Shown here: piece after piece, positions 1-9,152 of the stretch
How positions within the stretch are numbered: the first letter of the stretch is position 1
Layout: each line of letters starts with the position of its first letter
Assembly: GCA_023440825.1 (NCBI GenBank)
Contig: JAEXRL010000031.1
Span: 111,389 to 175,388, forward strand
Source: Pseudomonadota bacterium
Lineage (GTDB): Bacteria > Pseudomonadota > Gammaproteobacteria > Burkholderiales > Burkholderiaceae_B
Reading direction: 5' to 3'
Length of the DNA stretch: 64,000 nucleotides
The notes under the pieces: model-generated
What the model saw: the letters and a program-made list of their open reading frames with translations, nothing else
Told to the model about the DNA's origin: nothing
Database searches by the model: none
Made by a program: the position numbers and the translations under genes

Positions 1-910
1 AGCTAAGTAGCAAAGCACCCAATAAACAAGCCAAAGGAAGCAGCCCACCGTGCCGAGGGCCAAGTAGCAAACGTGCCAAATGTGGGGCGACTAGTCCAAT
101 AAATCCTATCATGCCACTGAAGGCTACTGCCACACCTGCGCCCGCTGCTGTGGCCAAAACTATATAACGTTTTAATCGCTCCACCGCTATGCCAAGATGA
201 CGCGCGTTCTGGTCTCCCAGCAATAGGGCATCTAGGGCATAGCGCCACCGATAGGCAAGGGTACTGATCAGCACTGTCACGGCACTCATGCTCAGAGCAG
301 TGTGCCAGCTTGCACCGGCTAAACTGCCCAGACTCCAGAAAGTCAGATTGCGTAGCTGTTCATCAGTGGCTATATAGCTTAATAAGCCAATACAAGCCCC
401 CGCTAATGCATTCATAGCAATACCGCACAGCAAAAGCGTCGTCGCATCGATACGGCCGTTTTTTACCGCAAGCGCGAAGATAAGCGCTGCGCTACAAGTA
501 GCACCTAAAAAAGCCGCTAGGGGAGTGAGCCACAGGTTTAGAAATACGCTTTGCGCATAAAAACCGCTGCCCAATACAATGGCAGCGATAGCCCCCAAAG
601 CCCCTCCGGCGGACAAACCAATCAGTCCTGGATCGGCTAAGGGGTTTTTAAACAAGGCTTGCATTAAGGTTCCGGCACAGGCAAGCCCCGCACCAATAGC
701 CAGTCCTAACAACAGTCTGGGCAGGCGAATTTGCAGCAAAATCAAGCTATCACGCTGACTACGCGTGTCGTTTAGTGTTCCAAAAAGCAGCGAGAACAGG
801 CGGGTGGGGCTGATGTGTACCGCTCCTTGCGCTAAGGAAGCGATACAAGTGAGCACTAAAGCCAGTGCCGTCATCACTATATAGCCACGCTGGGCAGACG
901 ATGATGTCAT
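1..910 (-). CDS. hmuU: heme ABC transporter permease HmuU (FecCD family), cut by window edge
   Basis: This is the inner-membrane permease that should pass heme from the periplasmic binding protein into the cytoplasm. Reading the minus strand from the ATG at 910 gives an uninterrupted frame of about 303 codons to the left edge, so the C-terminus is missing. The translation begins MTSSSAQRGYIVMTALAL and has FecCD hallmarks: a RLPRLLLGLAIGAGLACAG stretch, FKNPLADPGLIGLSAGGALG, and LVAPHLARLLLGPRHG near the edge. Almost everything between is hydrophobic membrane segments. The start codon overlaps the hmuT stop by four bases (ATGA), which indicates translational coupling. The matching ATPase (hmuV) would be expected just outside the window. 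Confidence 0.93.
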   Translation of the reverse strand, partial: MTSSSAQRGYIVMTALALVLTCIASLAQGAVHISPTRLFSLLFGTLNDTRSQRDSLILLQIRLPRLLLGLAIGAGLACAGTLMQALFKNPLADPGLIGLSAGGALGAIAAIVLGSGFYAQSVFLNLWLTPLAAFLGATCSAALIFALAVKNGRIDATTLLLCGIAMNALAGACIGLLSYIATDEQLRNLTFWSLGSLAGASWHTALSMSAVTVLISTLAYRWRYALDALLLGDQNARHLGIAVERLKRYIVLATAAGAGVAVAFSGMIGFIGLVAPHLARLLLGPRHGGLLPLACLLGALLLS

Positions 911-1776
911 GGTCTGCCCTCTGATATTAGTCGTTTTACTTGATCACGTAAGTACCTTACGCCTGCAGGCGTTGATAAGCCTAAGCCCTGCAAGTAACGG
1001 CCGGGTATGCTAAATACAGCCTGATTTATATAGGCCGGTGTCAAACTTGCACCGGGTGCGGCAAGCACCGCCGCGACTCCTTTCGTCTCGTTCTGCAATC
1101 CTTCTTGATTGGTAAAAATAAAATCAGGTGCGCCCGCCAAAAGCGCCTCCTGGCTCAAAATTTTATACCCCTCGATAGAGTCTGCTACGTTCTTTATGCC
1201 GGCCAGCTCCAGCAGCGCAGCGGCTTGTGTACCCCGACCACCCGCTACGGTGGGGCGTCCACCGCCTGCCAGAATAAATACCCCCTTAACTGGCAAAGGC
1301 TCAGTTGCGACCTCAAGCTCTAGCTGTTTCATCTCGTGATCTAGCTGTTGAACTAAGATCTGGGCTTGCTGTTCTTGCTGTAATAATTGTCCCAGTATGC
1401 GTATTCGCTCATGCGCACCTTCCAGAGTCGGTGATGGAGGTAAATCCAGAATATCTACCCCCAAGGCACTGATTTGAATACGCGTCTGGGCATGCATACG
1501 CTCAGCCGTTTGTAAAATATGAGTAGGCGCTAAGGCTAATAAGGTTTCGCTAGAACTTTGCTTAAAGCCTCCCAGCTTGGGCGTATCCGCAAACGGCTCC
1601 AGATAGTCGGCGGCTGTCGTAACAGCCACTACCTGATCTTGAGCGCCCAGTGCAAGCACCGTCTCCGCTATCGTGTTATCCAGTATGATCAAGCGCAACT
1701 GGGCGTGTGCAACGGTGCTGAACAGCCACGTTATTGCGAACAGTGCGCATAGCCTTAGCCATTTATACGGTTTCAT
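907..1776 (-). CDS. hmuT: periplasmic heme-binding protein HmuT
   Basis: This is the periplasmic substrate-binding component of a heme ABC importer, 289 residues, of the TroA-like helical-backbone fold. A signal peptide covers about residues 1-25 and ends in AHA before QLRLIILDN. The mature protein has the family pattern of a first lobe (ETVLALGAQDQVVAVTTAADY), a long central helix rich in Q and E (about 130-155) and a second lobe with ILAGGGRPTVAGGRGTQAAA. A strong ribosome-binding site (AGGAGG) lies just before the ATG. The start overlaps the end of hmuS by 14 bases and the stop overlaps hmuU. The neighbouring receptor and permease make heme the likely substrate; a siderophore is less likely. 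Confidence 0.9.
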   Translation of the reverse strand: MKPYKWLRLCALFAITWLFSTVAHAQLRLIILDNTIAETVLALGAQDQVVAVTTAADYLEPFADTPKLGGFKQSSSETLLALAPTHILQTAERMHAQTRIQISALGVDILDLPPSPTLEGAHERIRILGQLLQQEQQAQILVQQLDHEMKQLELEVATEPLPVKGVFILAGGGRPTVAGGRGTQAAALLELAGIKNVADSIEGYKILSQEALLAGAPDFIFTNQEGLQNETKGVAAVLAAPGASLTPAYINQAVFSIPGRYLQGLGLSTPAGVRYLRDQVKRLISEGRP

Positions 1777-2677
1777 TCAATACCTCCTGCATGTGCAACA
1801 GCCATTGCCTGGCGGCAGCCCCCTGAGCTTGAATGCGTAAAGCGCCACCTGCCTGATCAAAGGCTCGTAATTCAGCCTGTGCACCCTCAATCAACTCAAG
1901 CTTCGACACATTTTGTGCATCAAAATGTGCACGGAATTCGGGCTCTGAAATATGCGCCCAAGCATGATCCGCCTTACTATTCTGGATAAGGCCTTGAAAC
2001 TGACTATGGCCGCTCCTTCCCGTTAAACTGACTCGGCTCTCTGACAGTAGGGATAGCTCACGGATGCCTATTAAAAAAGCCCGCTGAACTGCATTAAGGC
2101 TAGAGCCCGAGCGCTGATAAGGGCTGTAAGTAGGCAATGCTTGCAATGCATTAGCCGGTAAGACTACTTGGTGGCGCATCCAGAAGGGCCACGCGATAGC
2201 CTGACCACGCTTTGAGCGCAAGAACAACTTTGCTAAAACATGGCCTTGCTGATCGAAAAAGTTAAGGCTAACGCTGTGGCCACGATGCCCTTGTTCCCGC
2301 AGACAAAAAACATAGTGGCTGGCTTGGCGTGGGTAGTAAACAGCTTGTTGCGCATCGTAGAGCTGTACTGTGTCGTCCGTAAACCTGACATTTGCGTGCA
2401 TCAGGTGGATCAATACACCTAGATCGTTACGCTGAATAGCAAATAAACGGCGCCAATCGTGCACAGGCTGTAGCAAGGTAAGGATATCGGGCTTCAGGGC
2501 AAGGCAATTCTCACTATCGCGTTGATGCATCGCTATAAATAATGCGGCCTCAGATACACCCAGCAATTTAGCCGCTTGAGGGCTATGCAAATGCGGATGT
2601 TGCTGCAACAAGTCTTGGTAGCTTTGCCACACCTGCTCAGCATTATGCTGCATCAATACATCTGGTTTAGAACTCAT
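1763..2677 (-). CDS. hmuS: hemin-degrading/handling factor HmuS (ChuS/PhuS family)
   Basis: This is a cytoplasmic heme-handling protein of about 304 residues, homologous to ChuS/HmuS/PhuS, which accept imported heme and degrade it or pass it on. Recognition rests on the N-terminal pattern HLHSPQAAKLLGVSEAALF, the AIQRNDLGVLIH segment and SLNFFDQQGHVLAKLF, all in family order, plus its place between receptor and binding protein. The protein is somewhat shorter than the usual 340-350 residues and fairly divergent, so enzymatic activity is uncertain. I prefer the ATG at 2677 because AGGAG sits eight bases upstream; an in-frame ATG at 2692 has no such site. This start overlaps the end of hmuR by 11 bases. 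Confidence 0.82.
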   Translation of the reverse strand: MSSKPDVLMQHNAEQVWQSYQDLLQQHPHLHSPQAAKLLGVSEAALFIAMHQRDSENCLALKPDILTLLQPVHDWRRLFAIQRNDLGVLIHLMHANVRFTDDTVQLYDAQQAVYYPRQASHYVFCLREQGHRGHSVSLNFFDQQGHVLAKLFLRSKRGQAIAWPFWMRHQVVLPANALQALPTYSPYQRSGSSLNAVQRAFLIGIRELSLLSESRVSLTGRSGHSQFQGLIQNSKADHAWAHISEPEFRAHFDAQNVSKLELIEGAQAELRAFDQAGGALRIQAQGAAARQWLLHMQEVLNETV

Positions 2678-4607
2678 AGCGCGCTCCTGCATAAATGAAG
2701 CGGGCAGGGGGATCCATTGTCACCCCCCGTGCGCCAAAGTTCACAGGCTGGATCTGATTGAACACATTATCGACTCCAGCGTATAGCTGCCATGCTCGAG
2801 TAAAGGAATACGCTAGTTTCAGGTCGCTAGTGCCATAGCGACTGTTAAAGGGCGCACCCGCACGAACATGAGGATCAGGGCTATAAAAGTCGAAATAATG
2901 CTTATGGTGTAAATCGGCTCTCCAGGCTCCTTGCTCATAATGGATACCCAAGCGGGCGATATGGCGTGCCATACCAGTCAAACGGTGTTTTGTCCGTGTG
3001 TCGCGGGCATCTAAATAATCCCAAGCTGCTTGTAAAGTCCAGTGCGATCCCAGATTCCAACGGCTACTTAGCTCAGCTCCGCGCAGAGTAGCACGATCAA
3101 TATTGGTGTAAACATGACGACTGCGTATCGAGGCAGGGTCAGTGGGCAAGCGTGGACCCTGCGTAGTGGAAATCATGTCGCGAACACGATTATCGAAAAG
3201 CGCTAAATCCAGTTGCCCCAAACTATGCTGATACTGAAAGGCCAATTCCCATGCTCGGTTCTTCTCGGCTCTTAAGTCTGGATTACCCGCAATAATGCTG
3301 GGACCACGAGTAAAACTGGAATATTGTTCAAGTATGGTCGGCGCTCGATAAGCCTGACCATACCCTAGGCGCGCCAAAAAAGGACCACTCTGATATTGGA
3401 GAGCCAGTCGTGGCGTGGCCAATTGCCCAAAATCCGTAAAATGATCAAAGCGCACTCCTGCCAAAGCCGTCCAGTGAGCGCCCCAACTCCATTCGTCCTG
3501 TAGGTAAGCATAGCGATTATCGCGTTTTACCCTGCGGGTATTGATGGTCACATCTATACTGTCGCTGACCCATCCTGTTCCATACGTTAACTGATGGTGC
3601 TCGTGGTCGCTGCTGCCACGCAGTTGTGCCTGCCATTGATGGTAATCGGTGTGCTCAATCAGTGGGTAACTTCTGGTCGTCGACCCTTTGCTGCGACCAT
3701 AGGCAATATCCGCTTGCCAGCTTGACTTTTTAAAGTCTGCCTCCCAGCTCAAGGCACTGAACCAACGCCTTTCCTTCTCATAACTTTCAAATCTGCGGGC
3801 TGCTTGCAGCGGAGTAGCAAGCAAGCGATTAGGGCTGCGATCATCCTGATCCACATACTCCATCGTTAAACGTAAAGCTTGCTCGGTATTCAAACGTAAA
3901 CCCGCTTCGTAGCTCAAAAAGCTTTGTTTAAGGTGACTGAGATCAGGTGGCGTTGCCTTGTTCTCGTAGGCAAAGCTTTGTCTATCTTTGTGCTCGATAC
4001 TAATTTGATGGCGTAGAGTGTCCGAACCAAAATACACCCCACCACGGCCAATCACACTGGCCCGTTGCCCATCAGCGGCCACTGCACCATAGAGCATGTC
4101 TATGTGCCCCCCTTGTCCACGCTGATCTAAAGGGGAGCGAGTAAGTATATTGATAGCACCACCGGTAGCGTCGGCACCATATAGCGCCGACATTGGCCCG
4201 CGTATCACTTCGATTTGCCGAATATTATCCAGCTCAATCAGGCCTGGATTCAAACCTCCATATTTACCTGGTCTACGTAAACCATTGATGAGCAAGGCAC
4301 CTGGTCGCACACTAAATCCACGTATAGACAGGCTATTGTTCGAGCCCTGAGCGCGCGCATCTACGCCACTTGCTTGGCCCAAGACTTGTGGTAAACCCGT
4401 GCCGCTGAATGCTCGAATATCTTGTTCGCTTAGCACTTGTACGGATGCCATGACGTCCTCAATAGCTTGAGCTCGCATATTGGCCCCCACCACAATGGTG
4501 CTTAATTCTGTGTTGCGTGCCTCGTGGGCATACACTTGGCCTGACAGTAAAGGCAGGCACGCCAAGCACAGCAGTGCCTGTCCCGCAGGAGATATAAAAT
4601 AGTTCAT
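2667..4607 (-). CDS. hmuR: TonB-dependent outer-membrane heme receptor HmuR
   Basis: This is an outer-membrane receptor that should bind heme or hemoproteins and import heme using TonB energy. It has 646 residues: a signal peptide to about residue 27, a TonB-box-like STIVVGA at about 36-42, a plug domain with RGFSVRPGALLINGLRR and IEVIRGPMSALYGADATGGAINILTR, then a beta-barrel ending in the aromatic residue of GARYEF. Heme-receptor signatures are visible as YRAP (about 419, the FRAP box) and NPDL (about 441, the NPNL box). There is no N-terminal STN signalling domain, so it does not itself look like a sigma-factor transducer. No clear Shine-Dalgarno precedes the ATG. It is followed by hmuS with overlap. 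Confidence 0.93.
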   Translation of the reverse strand: MNYFISPAGQALLCLACLPLLSGQVYAHEARNTELSTIVVGANMRAQAIEDVMASVQVLSEQDIRAFSGTGLPQVLGQASGVDARAQGSNNSLSIRGFSVRPGALLINGLRRPGKYGGLNPGLIELDNIRQIEVIRGPMSALYGADATGGAINILTRSPLDQRGQGGHIDMLYGAVAADGQRASVIGRGGVYFGSDTLRHQISIEHKDRQSFAYENKATPPDLSHLKQSFLSYEAGLRLNTEQALRLTMEYVDQDDRSPNRLLATPLQAARRFESYEKERRWFSALSWEADFKKSSWQADIAYGRSKGSTTRSYPLIEHTDYHQWQAQLRGSSDHEHHQLTYGTGWVSDSIDVTINTRRVKRDNRYAYLQDEWSWGAHWTALAGVRFDHFTDFGQLATPRLALQYQSGPFLARLGYGQAYRAPTILEQYSSFTRGPSIIAGNPDLRAEKNRAWELAFQYQHSLGQLDLALFDNRVRDMISTTQGPRLPTDPASIRSRHVYTNIDRATLRGAELSSRWNLGSHWTLQAAWDYLDARDTRTKHRLTGMARHIARLGIHYEQGAWRADLHHKHYFDFYSPDPHVRAGAPFNSRYGTSDLKLAYSFTRAWQLYAGVDNVFNQIQPVNFGARGVTMDPPARFIYAGARYEF

Positions 4608-4717
4608 ATTATGTAGTTCATTTCACAAGTCGTGCTCAAGCGGCCACGCAGCATGGCGCGGCTGAACCAGTCAGCACATCTTGCTTGATCAATAAAAAGA
4701 TAGGGAAGGGGAATGAA

Positions 4718-5149
4718 CTACGCGAGGGGAGGAGCGCGAGGGCCTAAGGGGGAGCCCAGAAAAATAGTGAGCAGGGGTGGGGCGCGAGACTCTGGCAAAA
4801 CAAAATGTGCGCCAGGCACCCAAATACTTAGACGCGTATCTGAGGGTAAAACGGCTGCATCTGCAGCAGCCATATTATAGGGGCAAGTATGTATGCTGCC
4901 TGCTTGCTCGGAGTGCTGTTCGAGGTCTTGGTTTAGGTCTTGTAAAAATTGCTCAAACGCAGCTTGAGACGAACCTTGGGGTAAACAAAAACTTAATGAC
5001 AACAGCCCCGATTGAGCGGGTTTAGGCGCAGTGGGCATGTAGCCAGTCGGAATTAGCGCACGTAAAAAAAACGCAGCCAGACAAAGACACAGCAAGCCAT
5101 GCCAAAGCCCATGCATTCTTTTACGTGATACACCCAACACAGTGCCCAT
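4718..5149 (-). CDS. DUF2946 family small membrane-anchored protein
   Basis: This is a 143-residue protein with a single hydrophobic N-terminal segment (about 13-30) followed by RALIPTGYMP, the typical DUF2946 opening, and a later conserved-looking Cys-Pro (HTCPYNM). DUF2946 proteins have no firmly established biochemical role but often sit beside TonB-dependent receptors and metal-uptake or metal-resistance genes, as here upstream of hmuR. The start is uncertain: the ATG at 5149 and the ATG at 5116 (MHGLWHG) both lack a strong ribosome-binding site, and the second would put the hydrophobic stretch at the very N-terminus. It may be the first gene of the heme operon; 110 bases separate it from hmuR. 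Confidence 0.7.
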   Translation of the reverse strand: MGTVLGVSRKRMHGLWHGLLCLCLAAFFLRALIPTGYMPTAPKPAQSGLLSLSFCLPQGSSQAAFEQFLQDLNQDLEQHSEQAGSIHTCPYNMAAADAAVLPSDTRLSIWVPGAHFVLPESRAPPLLTIFLGSPLGPRAPPLA

Positions 5150-5331
5150 GAATGAATATGCGAAAGAGAGTCTTAAAAAACCAGCTCAAAGAAAATGAAT
5201 ATACCATTAATAGCATCCAGACCGTCTGGGGTAAACCGTATTTCATCGCTATGCTTATGCCAAGCATATAGCGTACAGAGACCATATGAAGCAGCTCGCT
5301 TTGCTGCCTACAGGAAGACTAATAAACATCG

Positions 5332-5347
5332 CATAATGTATATTATG
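5332..5347. promoter_or_regulatory. AT-rich inverted repeat upstream of the heme operon
   Basis: CATAAT and ATTATG are separated by GTAT, forming a 6-4-6 inverted repeat in the intergenic region between the DUF2946 gene and the LysR gene. It could be part of an iron-responsive (Fur-like) site for the heme operon, but the match to the Fur consensus is weak, so only the repeat itself is certain. Confidence 0.3.
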
Positions 5348-5371
5348 TAAAGTCAGGTATTTGAATAACTA

Positions 5372-5392
5372 GACAGTACTTCTAGTACTGTC
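5372..5392. terminator. perfect 9-bp hairpin downstream of the LysR gene
   Basis: GACAGTACT and AGTACTGTC are exact complements separated by TCT. The element lies 50 bases past the stop of the minus-strand LysR gene. It lacks a clean T-tract on either strand, so it may be a weak terminator or a protein-binding palindrome. Confidence 0.45.
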
Positions 5393-5441
5393 CTCTATCC
5401 CCCCGTCTATCACTACGCACCCGCCTTCAGTGCTTAGCTGT

Positions 5442-6344
5442 TTAGGCCAGGCTTGCTTGCGCTTTAGTGCTTAAAAATTCGCGCAAGGTACGTAAGGCCG
5501 GACTGATTAAGCGCCTGCCGGGAATGACTAGGTTTAAGGGGCTACGCTCGCCAGTCCAGTCGGTGCATAAGGCAATTAAAGCACCACTGCGCAGATCGTC
5601 CATCACGTCCAGATGGGCTTTATAGGCAATGCCGTGTCCCATCTTTGCCCAGCGTCTTACTACTTCACCGTCGTTAGAAATATGACGTGCAGGCACTTCT
5701 ACACTTATTTCTTGCTCATGCGCATCATAAAAGCGCCATTTGTCGTGCGTTTCTCTGTCCAGCATAAAGCACAGGCAATCATGCGCGCTAAGATCGTGAG
5801 GACTTTGCGGATAACCATAGCGTTCCAGATAGCTTGGCGCTGCGCATAGTATGCGGGTGTTGTGCTCGTGCAGACTTAAAGCAACCAAGCTGGAGTCTGG
5901 TAAATCCCCATAACGTATGGCGGCATCAAAGGACTCTTTATACATATTGCTTACACGATCTGATAAATGCACATCAACTCGCACTTGCGGGTGTATGGCC
6001 TGAAACTCGGCTAGCCAGTGCAGCAATATATTTCGACCAAAATCAGATGGAGCAGACAGACGAATTTGCGCACGCAGGCCGGTAGTATCAACCTGCAAGG
6101 CTTGAGCGGCCGCTCTTAGCCCCTCCAAGGCAGGTTGACACTGAAGTAAAAACTGCTCGCCTTTGGGCGTTAAACGCAAACTGCGTGTAGTGCGTATGAA
6201 CAGCTGTGTATTAAGCTCCTCCTCCAGCCTTTTTACGGCAGCACTGATGGCGGCGGGGCTTAAGCTTAAAGCGCGCCCCGTTGCCGAAAAACTCCCCGTC
6301 TCAGCAGTACGTACAAAGATATCTAGATCTTGTAGTGATTTCAC
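5442..6344 (-). CDS. LysR-family transcriptional regulator
   Basis: This is a DNA-binding regulator of 300 residues. The winged helix-turn-helix spans about residues 1-60 (DIFVRTAETGSFSATGRAL, then AVKRLEEELNTQLFIRTTR), followed by a periplasmic-binding-protein-like effector domain. The start is a GTG at 6344 with AAGGGA nine bases upstream. The gene is divergent from the oxidoreductase gene at 6498, and an imperfect palindrome lies between them. The usual LysR arrangement makes it the likely regulator of that neighbour, probably in response to a small electrophile or quinone. The effector cannot be told from the sequence. Confidence 0.9.
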   Translation of the reverse strand: MKSLQDLDIFVRTAETGSFSATGRALSLSPAAISAAVKRLEEELNTQLFIRTTRSLRLTPKGEQFLLQCQPALEGLRAAAQALQVDTTGLRAQIRLSAPSDFGRNILLHWLAEFQAIHPQVRVDVHLSDRVSNMYKESFDAAIRYGDLPDSSLVALSLHEHNTRILCAAPSYLERYGYPQSPHDLSAHDCLCFMLDRETHDKWRFYDAHEQEISVEVPARHISNDGEVVRRWAKMGHGIAYKAHLDVMDDLRSGALIALCTDWTGERSPLNLVIPGRRLISPALRTLREFLSTKAQASLA

Positions 6345-6359
6345 TGTAATAGTCCCTTG

Positions 6360-6382
6360 ATTATCAAATTTTTTTTGAGAAT
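6360..6382. promoter_or_regulatory. candidate LysR operator
   Basis: ATTATCAAA and TTTGAGAAT are complementary with one mismatch and have a five-base T-only spacer. The palindrome sits about 16 bases upstream of the LysR start and faces the divergent oxidoreductase gene. Its form (T-N11-A core within a larger dyad) fits LysR sites. Confidence 0.45.
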
Positions 6383-6497
6383 TATTTCATTAATGTAGGT
6401 CTTTTTCAAAACCCGAACAAGCGTTACAGTCAATCTATCCAAACGGAATGACTGCTTTATGCTGCATTAACGATTGATTATTTTTTGGAGTTTACTG

Positions 6498-7517
6498 ATG
6501 AAAGCCATAGGCTACACACATAACCTTCCTATTAGCGACCCTCTTTCCCTGGTAGATATACAAAAAGCCAAGCCTAGCCCCGGTGCACGTGACCTATTGG
6601 TCGAGGTCCAGGCTATCGCGGTGAATCCAGTGGATACTAAAATCCGTCGAAATCGTCAGCCAGCCAGTGGTGAATACGAAGTGCTGGGATGGGATGTCTG
6701 TGGGATCGTGAAGGAAGTTGGCGCTGAGGTCAGTCTTTTTACGGCCGGTGATCGAGTCTGGTATGCAGGTGCTATAGATAGGCCCGGCGCAAATAGCCAG
6801 TTACACCTGGTAGACGAGCGCATTGTGGCCTTGGCCCCAGAACAGCTTAGTAATGCAGAGGCCGCCGCCCTCCCCTTAACCGGGATTACGGCTTGGGAAT
6901 TATTGTTCCATCGATTACAGGTTAGCCGAGCAGCCGATGCACCGCCTAAAACCTTGTTAATCGTGGGTGCTGCGGGCGGTGTTGGGTCAATTCTCGTGCA
7001 ATTAGCCGCTAAATTAACGTCTTTAACCGTAATTGCCACTGCATCGCGTCCTGAAACACAAGCATGGGTAAAGCAATTAGGTGCGCATCATGTTATTGAT
7101 CACAGCAAACCCTTATCGGAAGAGCTCAAGGCTCTGGGCATCCCCACTGTGGACTTGATTGCTAGCTTGACCCAGACGGATCAACACCTGACAGAGCTTG
7201 CAGCCAGCATCGCCCCACAAGGTAAGCTTGCCCTGATTGATGACCCCGCCACCTTTGATATCAAGCTATTCAAAAGTAAATCCGTATCCATACATTGGGA
7301 GTTCATGTACACCCGCTCCATGTATCAAACCGCCGACATGCAAGCTCAGCATGATCTGCTGACTGAACTGGCTCAACTGGTGGATAAAGGCGTAATCAAG
7401 ACAACCTTAGGCCAGCATTTAGGCAGCATTAAGGCCAGCACTCTGCGTCAGGCCCATGCTTTATTAGAAAGCGGCACAACTCAGGGTAAGCTCGTGCTCG
7501 AGGGCTGGGACGAGTAA
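6498..7517 (+). CDS. zinc-type alcohol dehydrogenase family protein / quinone oxidoreductase
   Basis: This is a medium-chain dehydrogenase/reductase of 339 residues that probably uses NADPH to reduce quinones or alpha,beta-unsaturated carbonyls. It has the MDR catalytic fold (VEVQAIAVNPVDTKIR, LGWDVCGIVKEVG) and a Rossmann domain with LLIVGAAGGVGSILVQLAAK, whose GAAGGVGS is the nucleotide-binding loop. The structural zinc cysteine cluster of classical alcohol dehydrogenases is absent, which fits the zinc-independent quinone-reductase branch. The start at 6498 has GGAG upstream; an earlier in-frame codon at 6474 is not supported. It is controlled most likely by the divergent LysR regulator. 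Confidence 0.85.
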   Translation: MKAIGYTHNLPISDPLSLVDIQKAKPSPGARDLLVEVQAIAVNPVDTKIRRNRQPASGEYEVLGWDVCGIVKEVGAEVSLFTAGDRVWYAGAIDRPGANSQLHLVDERIVALAPEQLSNAEAAALPLTGITAWELLFHRLQVSRAADAPPKTLLIVGAAGGVGSILVQLAAKLTSLTVIATASRPETQAWVKQLGAHHVIDHSKPLSEELKALGIPTVDLIASLTQTDQHLTELAASIAPQGKLALIDDPATFDIKLFKSKSVSIHWEFMYTRSMYQTADMQAQHDLLTELAQLVDKGVIKTTLGQHLGSIKASTLRQAHALLESGTTQGKLVLEGWDE

Positions 7518-7598
7518 GAGTCCGTACTATTTAGTTTTCCTGCTTGATTTCACAGATGCCCGTTATAGTATGCATATTTCACCACGACGGGCATCATC

Positions 7599-9146
7599 AT
7601 GAAGCGAGCATTTGAACTGGCGGAACAAGATCCACATACCGATCGTGCTTGGGCACAAGAAAAACTCTTGGAGTTGCGTCCCCTGCTCTTGCATTGGCAG
7701 CAAGAACGACTGGATCAGGCGGATCAGACCTTGCTTATCGTGGTGGCTGGAATGGACGGTGTGGGCAAAGGCTCCGCCGTTAATACCCTAAATACCTGGC
7801 TGGATCCCCGCCATGTGCATACTTTAGCTTTTTCTGAGCCTACCGAAGAAGAAAGCATGCGCCCTGCTATGTGGCGTTACTGGAATAGCCTGCCGGCTAA
7901 GGGTCAAACAGGACTTGTGTTTGGCTCTTGGTATGGCGCCCTGATGAACGAACTGCAAGGCAAGCATGGCGATCCGATCAAGCTGGATCGCTATGTGCGT
8001 ATTATTAAGCAGTTCGAGGCAGAACTGGCATACCAGGGCGTAAAAATACTTAAATTATGGTTTCACTCCTCTAGCCAGGCACAAGCCCAACGCTGTCAGG
8101 ACTTACTCGCCAATCCCAATACCGCGTGGCGCGTAACCAAAAAAGATTTAAAAGTACAAAAAAAATTCAAGCAAATACGGCGTGCAGCAATAGAAGCCAT
8201 TACGCTTACGCACACCCATCATGCGCCTTGGGTCATGGTGCCCAGCGCAGATCCCTCCACGCGTGACTTAACCGTAGCACAAGCCGTTCTTAACGCTTTG
8301 CAAAAGCCCGTGCAGGCGCAAGAGGTGGAAGCGCCAGTGTATATGGACTGGCCATTAATAAAGCCAGCCATACAGTTGCGTGCCGTTAAACACCTAAAGC
8401 CACTTATGGATAAGGATCACTATGAACAAGAGCTATTGCATTGGCAAGGCCGACTGTCCAAAGCTATACGCAGCAAAGCGTTTCAGACCCAGTCCTTAAT
8501 CGTTTTATTTGAGGGTGAAGATGCGGCGGGTAAAGGTGGTGCCATAAAACGCTTAACCGCTGCCTTGGATGTCCGGAACTACGACGTGCACCCTATTTCC
8601 GCACCTGCTACTTATGAATTGGCCAGACCCTATATGTGGCGCTTCTGGACACGATTACCACGTCAACAAAAAGTGGCGATTTTCGATCGCTCTTGGTATG
8701 GACGAGTATTGGTAGAACGTGTAGAAAAACTGGCTTCCGTTGCGGCCTGGCGGCGATCCTATGCCGAAATCAATAATTTTGAAGCCCAGTTAGTAGCGAA
8801 TTCCACGCTGGTCATAAAATTTTGGTTGTCGGTTAGCAAAGACGAACAACTACGCCGTTTTCAAGAGCGAGAAAGCTCCCCCCTGAAGACTTATAAAATC
8901 ACCGATGAAGACTGGCGTAACCGCGGTAAATGGAACGCGTATCGCAAAGCGGCGCAAGATATGCTGGATCAAACCAACACCGATTATGCGCCCTGGCATA
9001 TTGTGCCCAGTAACGACAAACGCGCAGCACGAGTACAAATACTGCGCCATGTTTGTGAGTTACTGGAGTCGCTCCAGGATGCCTCGTCCAGCAACGCATA
9101 CTTAACAGAGCCAGAGCCTGCTCAATTGATCAACGAGCAAGTCTGA
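7599..9146 (+). CDS. pap: polyphosphate:AMP phosphotransferase (class II PPK2, Pap)
   Basis: This is a cytoplasmic enzyme of 515 residues expected to phosphorylate AMP to ADP with polyphosphate as donor. Two PPK2 domains lie in tandem. The first (about 25-240) has a Walker A-like AGMDGVGKGSAV; the second (about 270-495) has EGEDAAGKGGAIKRL and an intact Walker B-type DRSWYGRV. In the first domain the matching motif is FGSWYGAL, without the aspartate, so the C-terminal domain should be the active one, as known for fused PPK2 enzymes. It is a single gene with its own upstream gap of 81 bases and a hairpin just after the stop. Confidence 0.93.
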   Translation: MKRAFELAEQDPHTDRAWAQEKLLELRPLLLHWQQERLDQADQTLLIVVAGMDGVGKGSAVNTLNTWLDPRHVHTLAFSEPTEEESMRPAMWRYWNSLPAKGQTGLVFGSWYGALMNELQGKHGDPIKLDRYVRIIKQFEAELAYQGVKILKLWFHSSSQAQAQRCQDLLANPNTAWRVTKKDLKVQKKFKQIRRAAIEAITLTHTHHAPWVMVPSADPSTRDLTVAQAVLNALQKPVQAQEVEAPVYMDWPLIKPAIQLRAVKHLKPLMDKDHYEQELLHWQGRLSKAIRSKAFQTQSLIVLFEGEDAAGKGGAIKRLTAALDVRNYDVHPISAPATYELARPYMWRFWTRLPRQQKVAIFDRSWYGRVLVERVEKLASVAAWRRSYAEINNFEAQLVANSTLVIKFWLSVSKDEQLRRFQERESSPLKTYKITDEDWRNRGKWNAYRKAAQDMLDQTNTDYAPWHIVPSNDKRAARVQILRHVCELLESLQDASSSNAYLTEPEPAQLINEQV

Positions 9147-9152
9147 GCTTAT

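Noticed and set aside
3..248. 81-residue open frame on the minus strand at the left edge
   Set aside because: It is a shadow of the hmuU permease, whose true frame is open from 910 to the edge and reads as a FecCD protein.
4598..4721. Three copies of ATGAACTA around the hmuR start and the DUF2946 end, including a distant inverted repeat
   Set aside because: The arms are short and nearly 90 bases apart and one copy includes the hmuR start codon; I see no convincing function.
7750..7960. Loss of the Walker B aspartate in the first PPK2 domain of Pap as a damaged gene
   Set aside because: Fused PPK2 enzymes usually have one inactive domain; the second domain is intact.
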